Source: Leptospira perolatii
Lineage (GTDB): Bacteria > Spirochaetota > Leptospiria > Leptospirales > Leptospiraceae
NCBI RefSeq assembly: GCF_002811875.1
Contig: NZ_NPDZ01000003.1
Coordinates: 124,001 to 188,000 of the forward strand
Reading direction: 5' to 3'
Length of the DNA stretch: 64,000 nucleotides
The first letter of the stretch is position 1. The number at the start of each line of letters is the position of its first letter. Shown here piece after piece: positions 54,503 to 62,628 of the stretch. Position numbers and translations under genes: made by a program. The notes beneath the pieces are model-generated. The model was not told the origin of the DNA and ran no database searches. It worked only from the letters and a program-made list of their open reading frames with translations.

Positions 54503-55606
54503 TTAAGGTCGATAGACTTTACCGAATTCTAATTTACCGATGCTGAATGTAGGAGATGTGCCCGGAAAAAGCCAAAATCCGGTCATTTCAGAGGATGGCA
54601 TGACATTGTAAAATTCGGGATTGCGGGCCGATGGACCTGCGATTTCCTTTTCCATCACCATCGAAATATACTGATCTAATCCGATCTCGAGGGTATTTCC
54701 GTTTAAGACCACTTCCATACCTGTAGACTTTGCGAACTTTCTCACTCCCGGAATTCTAGATTTTAAAGGTGCAAAGCTATCCGCCGAAACACCGTTTTCA
54801 CTAGTCACAAAAAGACCTTCCGGAGTATGAGCGACTAGACTGTGATTCCCGTAAGTGTGTCCCGGAGTTCTTACTAGTGCCACTCCTCCGCCTAGTTCTA
54901 CATCCGAATCCAAGACCATCACCTGCTCCATTGCAATTCCGCCGGTTCCGTTCGGGCAATACCAGTCAGACTGAGGAGGAATTAAGCCCTGGACAGATTC
55001 CCATTCTTCCTTCATCACTAGAAGTTTTGCGTTCGGAAAATATCCGGGCTGGCCATTTGCACCTAACCATTTACGAAGGTCCTGTGTATGGAGGTGATCG
55101 TAAGAAATATAGTCCACCTCTGCCGGTGAAATTCCAACATCCGCCAAACAGTCTTCGACGGTATTTTGAATCGGAGCTATGATCTTTTTGCCGATTTCAT
55201 TAAAAGGTCCATATCCGGTCGCCAACCTTTTGAAAAAAGGAGTTTCTGCGTTTGCGTGCACATCCGACGGGGAGAATAATAAAGTCTTAATTCCTTCCGA
55301 AGTTTTATACTGAACAATAAATAGACGATTCATGATATGCATGAACGGAGTCGGAAGACTGAATGCGTTTAACAATCCATATTTTGTTGGATAAGGCACA
55401 CGGATCAGGTCGTAAGATTTGTAAAAAACGATCTGAGGACCGGAAAGCATGCGCTCTCGAAACCTAACAGCCCTTTTGCGGACATCTGCAAGTCTCTCCA
55501 GAGGAGAAGAATGTCTTCTGGAACCTACAAAATCTTTCATCGGTTTAATCGAGTGATCTTTTTTCTTCTGTGGGGAACTGCTTTTAGGTTTGGATGCTTT
55601 GGCCAT
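54503..55606 (-). CDS. MBL-fold protein with an altered HxHxxDH motif
   Basis: This 367-residue protein begins with a Lys/Ser-rich stretch (1-30) and has a metallo-beta-lactamase-like fold. The motif reads DHLHTQDLRKW (His171, His173, Asp176), but the next residue, normally histidine, is Leu177. A second histidine block is present (RTPGHTYGNHSLVAH, about 254-268). Loss of one ligand suggests one metal ion or altered chemistry. A hydrolase role is inferred from the fold. It lies 44 bases upstream of the SDR gene. Confidence 0.75.
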   Translation of the reverse strand: MAKASKPKSSSPQKKKDHSIKPMKDFVGSRRHSSPLERLADVRKRAVRFRERMLSGPQIVFYKSYDLIRVPYPTKYGLLNAFSLPTPFMHIMNRLFIVQYKTSEGIKTLLFSPSDVHANAETPFFKRLATGYGPFNEIGKKIIAPIQNTVEDCLADVGISPAEVDYISYDHLHTQDLRKWLGANGQPGYFPNAKLLVMKEEWESVQGLIPPQSDWYCPNGTGGIAMEQVMVLDSDVELGGGVALVRTPGHTYGNHSLVAHTPEGLFVTSENGVSADSFAPLKSRIPGVRKFAKSTGMEVVLNGNTLEIGLDQYISMVMEKEIAGPSARNPEFYNVMPSSEMTGFWLFPGTSPTFSIGKLEFGKVYRP

Positions 55607-55721
55607 GGAAACGTCTCTTAAAGATAGTTTGCTAGAATTTAGAATCGCTTGTCAACGGAGAAGAATCCTGAGTCTTACGAAAATGCAATCGTAAAGACAC
55701 AGGACCCGATCACTTTCCTTT

Positions 55722-56090
55722 TTAGAAAGGTTTGTACATCGCGAAATAGGCTACCAAAGTGCCTAGAGCCGGCAGTACAAACCATAGAATCTTGGAGAAT
55801 TCAGGCTTTCTATAAAACAAGGTCAAAGATAGACCGAAAACCAACCAGACAGCAATCTTAGCGATGATCCAACCCGGCCAAGGCCAGTGAATTCCCAATC
55901 TTGCGAGCATTCCGAAACCGCCCAAAAGTATGCAAAAGAGGCCGATCCCATGTGTGAGTGCGATCAGTTTCCTAGGGGCGTTTTGTCTGGTTCCGCCGTT
56001 CATTGTATGTAATGCGATTGCACCAAATGCCAGAAATAGCATCAGTATTCCGAGGACATGTAAAAGTTTATAAATTGTATAAGAAATCAT
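55722..56090 (-). CDS. Small four-helix membrane protein
   Basis: This 122-residue protein has four hydrophobic helices (about 7-28, 42-63, 70-92, 102-120). Histidines lie in the first two (KLLHVLGILMLFLAF, LHTMNGG, LIALTHGIGLF). The pattern resembles SirB/CopD-like or haem-binding small membrane proteins. No certain family. It stands between the cyclase gene and the MBL-fold gene on the minus strand. Role unknown. Confidence 0.7.
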   Translation of the reverse strand: MISYTIYKLLHVLGILMLFLAFGAIALHTMNGGTRQNAPRKLIALTHGIGLFCILLGGFGMLARLGIHWPWPGWIIAKIAVWLVFGLSLTLFYRKPEFSKILWFVLPALGTLVAYFAMYKPF

Positions 56091-56155
56091 CCGGATAAGA
56101 ATTTCATTTAGTACCGTGCTCGCAAAGCGAAAAAAAACATTCTCGGCTCGGGGAC

Positions 56156-58366
56156 TTATTTTTCAAACAGATGCTGGACGCCTACCCAATTTCCTAAGGG
56201 AGGAGATTCCATGTATTCTTGGCATCGTTTGCGATACAAAATTGGAACGATGTCTTCCGGAAATACTTTGAGAGCCTGTTCAAAGTTTATCAATGCTTCT
56301 TTAAAGTTTCCTACTTTGTACAAAATGATTCCGCGCGAAATCAAGGCTAATGTGGAATCTTTCAATTTCTTAATATGCGGCTCATCTGCTTCATAGATTT
56401 CGTAGATGATGATCGGTTGGCTCTTACCTTTTACTACAACCGAGTCCACCTCGCGGACGGAGACATGATCTCCGATGGTCATTCTTGATAAGGTATGCTG
56501 AGTGATCAGTATATCCGCTTTGTAAAGGCTAGTAAGACTTTCCAATCTAGAAGCCACATTCACTGTATCTCCGATCACCGTTGTATCCAATCTGTCAGAA
56601 GAGCCTACAGTTCCGAGCATTAGATTTCCTGTATTAATTCCGATTCCGATCTTGATTCCCTTGAGATGTCCGCCTTTGACTTCCTTTTCTATCTCCCTCA
56701 CTCTTTTTCTCATCTCGACTGCGGCGAGTACTGCTCTGTCCGCGGCGGACTTCTCTTCCCATCCAGGACCATTTCCCTCTGCGGAGAATAATGCAAGAAT
56801 TGCATCCCCCATAAACTTATCCACGAACCCCTCATACTTTTGAATCAAGGGTTCCATCCTCGCCAAGTAGCCGTTGATAAATTGGAAGTTTTCCTCCGGG
56901 GTCATCTTCTCTGAAATTGTAGTAAAGGAGCGGATGTCCGTGAACAGTACGCTCATTTCTCTTAACGCAGAATCCCCCAGGCTTACATCTACTGCAGAAT
57001 CCTTGCCTAACACGCTCAAAAATTGGATCGGAACGAAACGGAAAAAAGCGTTTTTCTGTCTGGCGAGCTCCAACTTTTGGTGACTCAGCTCTATGTTCAG
57101 ATCCTCAGATTGTTTGTAGAGGTCGATGAATCTATTTGCCAAAATCGTAGTTAAGGAAATTACGAATAACAAATATGCAAATTGTGTAAATCGTATCCCC
57201 GACTGAAAGAACATGGAATCGATCACGTCGTACACTGCGATGAATATGATGATAAACATGCTGATCGCCATGAGGGATGCGTCTTTCTTGCGAAGGTACA
57301 CGGACTTTCCGATAAAATACATTAAATAAATAAGTGTAGGCAAAAGTGAAATCTGCCAGATCCGAAGGCTGGTCATCAGATACTTAAAAGGACCCAGAAT
57401 AGAAAAAAGAAAGATCCCAGTGCACCAAAGAAAAATCACGAGGATAGGAAGGTTCGGCCTCGCGATTCCGTAAAAATAATCGTGCAAAAATAAAAGAAAT
57501 AGAGGACTCAGCATCGCCACAGAGCCGTATTCCACTCGAGTGATCCACGAAGTATCATGAATCGTATCGAATGCCAAAGAGGAACGAGACAGCGAATAAA
57601 CAGCCATCATCACGGAAAAGATGCCGAAGTAGAGGTTGTATTTGTCCTTACTTCGCTTGGAAAAAATAAGAAGGTGGTACAAACCGAAAAATACATAAAT
57701 CGTATTTAGGCAAAGGTTCAGAAGTGTTGCAGGATCCGGAGCAAAACTAGCCTGGACAGAAAGAGAATACTCACCGTCCAAATAAAAACCTAAATCCGGA
57801 TTTCCGGAAATTCCGCTCGCGGGCGCATCACCTAACAAACGAAATACGAGAAGATTTTCCCCCTTTTTCAAGAGACTAGAATCCACAGGAAGTTTCAGAT
57901 CTCGGACCGTTCTCCTCGCGATTACGGATTTTTCGTTATCTAAGTAAATTTCCTGCTTTAGAGAGTTTCCGTTTAAAAAAACTTCCCAGTTTTCACCAAT
58001 GGATGCCAAAAGCAAATGCAACGGTTCGAGGAAAATTTGTGAATTTAGATCCTCGTCCAATTCAAATTTCGTAAAAAGAGTAAACTCTTTGGTGCCTTCT
58101 CCGACGGGAACCTGAAAAACTTCGTTTAACACAACAGGGAAGGTAGTAATCTTACGAACCTGAGATTGATTGGGATCAAAGCCTTTCTTATAGTCGTCGC
58201 GATACCCTTCGATGGCAAACCAGTTCAGACTTTTTAGATCTATATTCTTCCAGGATCTTCCGTTGGTTTGTTCCTGGCCAAAAATAGATGAGATTATTAA
58301 AAAATATGCAATTAGAAATAGGGATAGCTTTTCCGCGGTGAACCCGGTTTTTTGTGTATTCGCCAT
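56156..58366 (-). CDS. 7TMR-DISM class III adenylate/guanylate cyclase
   Basis: This 736-residue receptor cyclase has a signal peptide (1-30), a 7TMR-DISMED2 sensor domain (about 40-205), seven helices (about 215-412), a coiled coil, and a class III cyclase domain (about 470-650). Metal aspartates are Asp477 (VLFTDIRSF) and Asp521 (DKFMGDAIL), and substrate Lys517 is present; Asp594, Asn603 and Arg607 (DTTVIGDTVNVASRLE) complete the site. Lys plus Asp favour ATP, so cAMP is likely. A TPR-like C-terminus follows (about 680-736; LALISRGIILYKVGNFKEAL). CRP-family sites, such as the one at 37431, could be targets. Confidence 0.92.
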   Translation of the reverse strand: MANTQKTGFTAEKLSLFLIAYFLIISSIFGQEQTNGRSWKNIDLKSLNWFAIEGYRDDYKKGFDPNQSQVRKITTFPVVLNEVFQVPVGEGTKEFTLFTKFELDEDLNSQIFLEPLHLLLASIGENWEVFLNGNSLKQEIYLDNEKSVIARRTVRDLKLPVDSSLLKKGENLLVFRLLGDAPASGISGNPDLGFYLDGEYSLSVQASFAPDPATLLNLCLNTIYVFFGLYHLLIFSKRSKDKYNLYFGIFSVMMAVYSLSRSSLAFDTIHDTSWITRVEYGSVAMLSPLFLLFLHDYFYGIARPNLPILVIFLWCTGIFLFSILGPFKYLMTSLRIWQISLLPTLIYLMYFIGKSVYLRKKDASLMAISMFIIIFIAVYDVIDSMFFQSGIRFTQFAYLLFVISLTTILANRFIDLYKQSEDLNIELSHQKLELARQKNAFFRFVPIQFLSVLGKDSAVDVSLGDSALREMSVLFTDIRSFTTISEKMTPEENFQFINGYLARMEPLIQKYEGFVDKFMGDAILALFSAEGNGPGWEEKSAADRAVLAAVEMRKRVREIEKEVKGGHLKGIKIGIGINTGNLMLGTVGSSDRLDTTVIGDTVNVASRLESLTSLYKADILITQHTLSRMTIGDHVSVREVDSVVVKGKSQPIIIYEIYEADEPHIKKLKDSTLALISRGIILYKVGNFKEALINFEQALKVFPEDIVPILYRKRCQEYMESPPLGNWVGVQHLFEK

Positions 58367-58500
58367 ACGTTTGTGTATCGGACCGATGGAAAATTTAGGT
58401 CCGTATTATTTGATGGGGAAAAGAATCATATTTCAAGTTATTTAAATGAATTTTTTCCTTTCCGTCAGTGGGAATTCCAGTACAACTATCCTTAGTCGAA

Positions 58501-58513
58501 AAGGAGGGAAAAT
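58501..58513 (+). promoter_or_regulatory. Strong ribosome-binding site of bcp
   Basis: AAGGAGG at 58501-58507 is a full-length match to the Shine-Dalgarno sequence, six bases before the bcp ATG (58514). Most genes in the window have weaker sites, suggesting strong translation of this peroxidase. Confidence 0.75.
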
Positions 58514-58993
58514 ATGTCCGACAATTGGGAGGGCAAAAGATTGCCTGAAGTAAATTTGGAAAGTTCGGAGGGGAAGATGGTTCACCTTCCCAAAGATGGC
58601 GAAGGTTCTTGGACTCTACTCTACTTCTATCCAAAAGATGATACTCCTGGTTGCACCAAGCAGGCTTGCTCTTACCGGGATAATCTGGGAGAATTCGAAA
58701 AAGCCGGAGCGAAAGTCTTTGGGATCAGTTCAGATTCTCTAGGGAGTCATTCGAATTTCATTTCGAAGTACAATCTCAGCTTCCCTCTTCTTTCCGATCC
58801 GGAACACAAGTTGAGCGGAACCTTGGGTGTATACGGCGACCAAGAATGGCAAGGGAGAGTCTTCAAAGGACTATCGAGAGATACTTTTTTGGTAGGCCCT
58901 GACGGTGTGATTCAGAAAGTCTGGAGGAAAGTGGATCCGACAAAAACGGTATCTGAAACGTTAGATGCGATCCTGAAGGCGGTCAAAGCCTAA
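58514..58993 (+). CDS. bcp: Thiol peroxidase Bcp (peroxiredoxin)
   Basis: This 159-residue peroxiredoxin reduces hydrogen peroxide and organic hydroperoxides with thioredoxin. Peroxidatic Cys47 lies in YPKDDTPGCTKQACSYRD, and Cys52 is the resolving cysteine, the usual Bcp spacing. FGISSDSLGSH and FPLLSDPEHKLS are standard. It has a strong ribosome-binding site and is followed 2 bases after its stop by the M61 peptidase gene (GTG start). Confidence 0.95.
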   Translation: MSDNWEGKRLPEVNLESSEGKMVHLPKDGEGSWTLLYFYPKDDTPGCTKQACSYRDNLGEFEKAGAKVFGISSDSLGSHSNFISKYNLSFPLLSDPEHKLSGTLGVYGDQEWQGRVFKGLSRDTFLVGPDGVIQKVWRKVDPTKTVSETLDAILKAVKA

Positions 58994-58995
58994 GC

Positions 58996-60738
58996 GTGAG
59001 CGTAAAGATACACTTAGAAACTTACCAACCTCATCTACACTATCTACGGGTGGAAATGGAAGTCCATCCCAAAAAGAAGGAAACCTATCTCAGCATCCCT
59101 ACCTGGTCCCCTGGTTCCTATAAAATCAGGGATTATGCGAAATCCATTCACAAAATACGATTAGAAAACGCTAAATCGGATCATACAATTGAGCAGGTCG
59201 ATTTGGATACTTGGAAAGTAAACTCCAAAGGAGAAACTTTCAAGATTTCTTATATAGTACACGGATTCGAACATACTGTAAGAACGAATTATTTTACTTC
59301 CGAATTGATTCTACTTCATCCACCTGCTACGTTCCTATACCCCAAGGAAATGCCGGACACAAAATGGGAAGTCACCTGGAGAAGTTTGTCTCCTTTTAAA
59401 TATTGTTACACAGGATTAGAAAAAAAGGAAGGCTCCAAATTAGCTTGGTTGGCAAAGTCCACCGATGAGTTATTCGATTGTCCAATTCTCTTAACAAATG
59501 AAAAAGCACTACATTTTGATGTCGTGGATTGCAAATTCGAGTTCGTGGTCTTGGGGGAAGTCTCAAGTCAGGATAAGCAAAGAATTCTAAAAGATTTACA
59601 GCAAGTAGTCTCAAAACAAATCTCTTTGATGAAGGGGACTCAGAATAAAAGGTATTTATTCGTACTGGACATGAGTGACAATTCCTACGGTGGATTGGAA
59701 CACATGAATTCCAGTATTAACCAATTCGATCCTCTAGGGATGTCAAGCCCGGAGAATTACAGAAACCTAATTGAGCTGCTTTCCCATGAATATTTCCATC
59801 ACTGGAATGTGAAACGAATTCGACCGATTGCGCTTGGGCCGTTCGACTATCAAAAACCGAATTTGACCAAAGAACTCTGGATCGCGGAAGGGATTACCAG
59901 CTTTTTCGACGCATACTTTATGCTTCTATCCGGGATTTATACTCCGCAACAATACATTCACAAATTATGGAAAGATATTACGGAGTTAGAGGATTCCGAA
60001 GGTGAATCCTGGATGAGTCTTGAGGAGTCCAGTTTTACCGCTTGGACCAAATATTACAATCGCCCGAACGATCCAAATTTTCAGAACACCGGGATCTCTT
60101 ATTATACCAAAGGGGCGATCCTATCCCTCTGTATGCATTTGCACATCTTGGCAGAAACCAAAGGAGCCAAATCGATGTTAGATGTAATGACAGAGTTGCA
60201 CGACTTCTATTATCTGAAAAAGAAAAGGGGGTTTACTAAAGCAGAATTCTACCAATGCGCAAAGAAGGCCACCTCAGTCGATCTTAAGCAGGAATTCGAT
60301 ACATATATTACGAATTCCAAGAAGATTCCATTCGAAAGATACTTATCTCTTATTGGGATAGAAAGATCCGCTTCTTCGCCCTCTCTAGAACCAGGTTTTA
60401 GAGTGAAAGAGGAAAAAGGAAGATTAGTTTTGCATAAAGTAAACTTTTCAAAAGCAATCCGTGATTCGGACCTAAGCGTAGGAGATGAATGGATTGCAAT
60501 TGACGGCACAAGAGTTTTGCCGGGAAATTTCAAAGATATATTAAAGAAATATAAACCTGGGCAGAAAGTGAATTTGCTGATTTCGAGACGAGGAACAATC
60601 GGCAAAAGAAAACTCAAAATGGACAAAAAACCGTCTTCGTGCGAACTCTGGATCAATGATAAGTCAGACGAAAAAAGGACAAAACTCAGAGAAACCTTTC
60701 TAAAACTTTCCGAGCCGGAAAAGCAGCCTAAAAGATAG
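58996..60738 (+). CDS. M61-family aminopeptidase/protease with PDZ domain
   Basis: This 580-residue protein has an N-terminal beta-sandwich (LSIPTWSPGSYKIRDYAKS, family hallmark). The zinc site is HEYFHHWNVKRIRP (His264, Glu265, His268, with Glu298 in ELWIAEGITSFF as the third ligand). A PDZ-like C-terminus follows (about 455-550; DSDLSVGDEWIAIDG). M61 peptidases cleave small acidic N-terminal residues and were described as glycyl aminopeptidases. No signal peptide is visible; start is GTG 58996. It forms an operon with bcp and ends convergent with an SDR gene. Confidence 0.93.
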   Translation: MSVKIHLETYQPHLHYLRVEMEVHPKKKETYLSIPTWSPGSYKIRDYAKSIHKIRLENAKSDHTIEQVDLDTWKVNSKGETFKISYIVHGFEHTVRTNYFTSELILLHPPATFLYPKEMPDTKWEVTWRSLSPFKYCYTGLEKKEGSKLAWLAKSTDELFDCPILLTNEKALHFDVVDCKFEFVVLGEVSSQDKQRILKDLQQVVSKQISLMKGTQNKRYLFVLDMSDNSYGGLEHMNSSINQFDPLGMSSPENYRNLIELLSHEYFHHWNVKRIRPIALGPFDYQKPNLTKELWIAEGITSFFDAYFMLLSGIYTPQQYIHKLWKDITELEDSEGESWMSLEESSFTAWTKYYNRPNDPNFQNTGISYYTKGAILSLCMHLHILAETKGAKSMLDVMTELHDFYYLKKKRGFTKAEFYQCAKKATSVDLKQEFDTYITNSKKIPFERYLSLIGIERSASSPSLEPGFRVKEEKGRLVLHKVNFSKAIRDSDLSVGDEWIAIDGTRVLPGNFKDILKKYKPGQKVNLLISRRGTIGKRKLKMDKKPSSCELWINDKSDEKRTKLRETFLKLSEPEKQPKR

Positions 60739-60783
60739 AATGAACATTCTTCGCGAGTTGATTTGCATTTGCAGCGAATCCTT

Positions 60784-61572
60784 TTAGATAGCGGTGATGC
60801 CTCCGTCTATCGTCCAGTTTGCTCCATTGACATAGTCGGCAGCTTCGGTTAACAAAAATCGAACGACTCTCGCGACTTCTATCGGGTCCGCAATTTTTTT
60901 GGAAGGAGTCATCTCTATAATTCTGTTTCTGTGATCATTCACTTGATCCTCTTGGATTCCCATTTTGGTCTCCATGTATCCGGGGCTAACTGCGTTACTC
61001 GTGATCCCAAATTCTCCCCATTCTGCTGCGATCGATTTTACGAAACCGATCAAACCGTGTTTGGAAGAGGAGTACGCGACTGAATGTGCACTGCCTTTTA
61101 GTGCGAGAGAAGAAGCGAGGTATACAAGCCTTCCAAATTTCTGGGAAGAGAATCCGGGCAGGATCGCTTTCGTAATCTGGAACGCGGATCGCAAGTTGGT
61201 AGAAAAGATCGCATCCCATTCTTCTACAGAGACCTCAGTGATTGCATGATATGGCCCTCCGTATCCGGCAGCATGCACATATCCTACTAAGTGTTTCGGC
61301 ACTCTTGCAATTGAAGCTGTGACAGGAAAAAATTCTTTTCTTAGGTTTTCACAAGCAGTTTCTATTTGGAATATAGAAGTTAAGTCTAGCTCTAAAAAGA
61401 TTTCATTCTTTACTTTTTCTGCCGGAGGTACTTTGTCCCAATTCATCACCGAAAATCCTTCGGAACAAAGCAGAGAAATTAATGATCTACCAAAGCCCCC
61501 GCTACCGCCTGTAACTAAAATGAAAGAATGATTTGGATCGAATCGATTGGGTTTAGGCTCGATAATTTGCAT
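60784..61572 (-). CDS. Short-chain dehydrogenase/reductase
   Basis: This 262-residue classical SDR has a cofactor motif TGGSGGFGRSL, an AAGYGGPYHA block, catalytic YSSSKHGLIG, and a C-terminal DGGITAI end typical of FabG-like enzymes. Ser in LASSLAL completes the triad. It is divergent from argB with a 55-base start-to-frame gap. The substrate is unknown; it may serve fatty-acid or sugar metabolism. Confidence 0.9.
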   Translation of the reverse strand: MQIIEPKPNRFDPNHSFILVTGGSGGFGRSLISLLCSEGFSVMNWDKVPPAEKVKNEIFLELDLTSIFQIETACENLRKEFFPVTASIARVPKHLVGYVHAAGYGGPYHAITEVSVEEWDAIFSTNLRSAFQITKAILPGFSSQKFGRLVYLASSLALKGSAHSVAYSSSKHGLIGFVKSIAAEWGEFGITSNAVSPGYMETKMGIQEDQVNDHRNRIIEMTPSKKIADPIEVARVVRFLLTEAADYVNGANWTIDGGITAI

Positions 61573-61653
61573 CTCAGTTTTTGATCATCTAATCCGAACG
61601 CGATTAGGATTTCCTAATCGACAGAGTTGAGCCTGACAATTTCTGTGTTTGGT

Positions 61654-62526
61654 ATGGAACAATCACTCGAAAGGGTCAACAATATTCTGGAAGCCCTTCC
61701 CTATATAACCAAGTACTCCGGAAAAACCGTAATTATCAAGTACGGCGGTGCTGCTATGGCAAAGGCAGATTTAAAGGAATCTTTTGCCAAGGATATAGTT
61801 CTATTAAAATATGTGGGAATTCATCCAGTGATTGTGCATGGAGGCGGTCCAGAGATTAATCAGCTTTTGAACACTCTGAAAATTCCGACTGAATTCGTAC
61901 ACGGCCACCGAGTTACAAATAGCGAAAGTATGGAAGTCGTAGAGATGGTATTAACAGGAAAAGTTAATAAACAAATCGTATCTATGATTAACCGACAAGG
62001 CGGAAATGCTGTTGGACTTTCCGGAAAAGACGGGAATCTTGCGATCGCATCCAAGACAAAGATTTCGGTAGAGATAGAGGGCAAACCTCCGGAATTGGTA
62101 GATGTTGGCCTGGTCGGAAAAATTGATCGAATCGATCCGACTGTGATCCTTTCTTTACAGGAAAAAGGTTTTATTCCGGTAATTTCACCTGTGGCAGAAT
62201 CCGGAGAAGGATCTTCTTTGAACATCAATGCAGATACATTTGCGGGAGAACTCGCAGGTGCTCTCAAGGCTGAAAAGTTAATTCTTTTAACAGATACCGA
62301 AGGAATTTTGATCGACGGAAAGTTAGTTACCGGATTGAATCGTGCTCTCGTAAAAGATTACATACGTTCCGGCAAAATCACTGGCGGAATGATTCCGAAA
62401 GTAGAATGTTGCATTTCCGCGATAGACCAAGGTGTGCGCCGCACCCATATTATCGACGGAAGAGTTCCTCATTCAATTCTAATAGAAGTTTTTACTGATC
62501 AGGGGATAGGGTCGCTCATTGAATAA
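61654..62526 (+). CDS. argB: N-acetylglutamate kinase
   Basis: This enzyme phosphorylates N-acetylglutamate in arginine synthesis. It has about 290 residues. Signatures are [60 protein letters not shown] and the C-terminal [11 protein letters not shown]. The frame is open from a TTG at 61627, but ATG 61654 (MEQSLERV) matches family N-termini. No clear ribosome-binding site at either start. An N-terminal helix before the core suggests the arginine-sensitive hexameric type. Confidence 0.95.
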   Translation: MEQSLERVNNILEALPYITKYSGKTVIIKYGGAAMAKADLKESFAKDIVLLKYVGIHPVIVHGGGPEINQLLNTLKIPTEFVHGHRVTNSESMEVVEMVLTGKVNKQIVSMINRQGGNAVGLSGKDGNLAIASKTKISVEIEGKPPELVDVGLVGKIDRIDPTVILSLQEKGFIPVISPVAESGEGSSLNINADTFAGELAGALKAEKLILLTDTEGILIDGKLVTGLNRALVKDYIRSGKITGGMIPKVECCISAIDQGVRRTHIIDGRVPHSILIEVFTDQGIGSLIE

Positions 62527-62583
62527 TACCGAATCAGAAAGTCGGCCTGAATCTCCTTGACAATCTCTTGCTCTAAGGGTGGA

Positions 62584-62628
62584 ATGAGCGTACCTTCCCT
62601 CAAAAAAGAAACGAAACCATTCACATGA
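62584..62628 (+). other. 14-codon leader ORF coupled to the GAF-SpoIIE gene
   Basis: ATG 62584 is preceded by AAGGGTGGA, a good ribosome-binding site. It encodes [14 protein letters not shown] and ends in TGA (62626-62628) overlapping the phosphatase ATG (62625) as ATGA. The phosphatase itself has only a weak site, so re-initiation from this leader is plausible. Confidence 0.4.

Noticed and set aside
60739..60783. TTCGC/GCGAA pairing between the M61 and SDR genes
   Set aside because: Only five base pairs with a long loop; not a convincing terminator.
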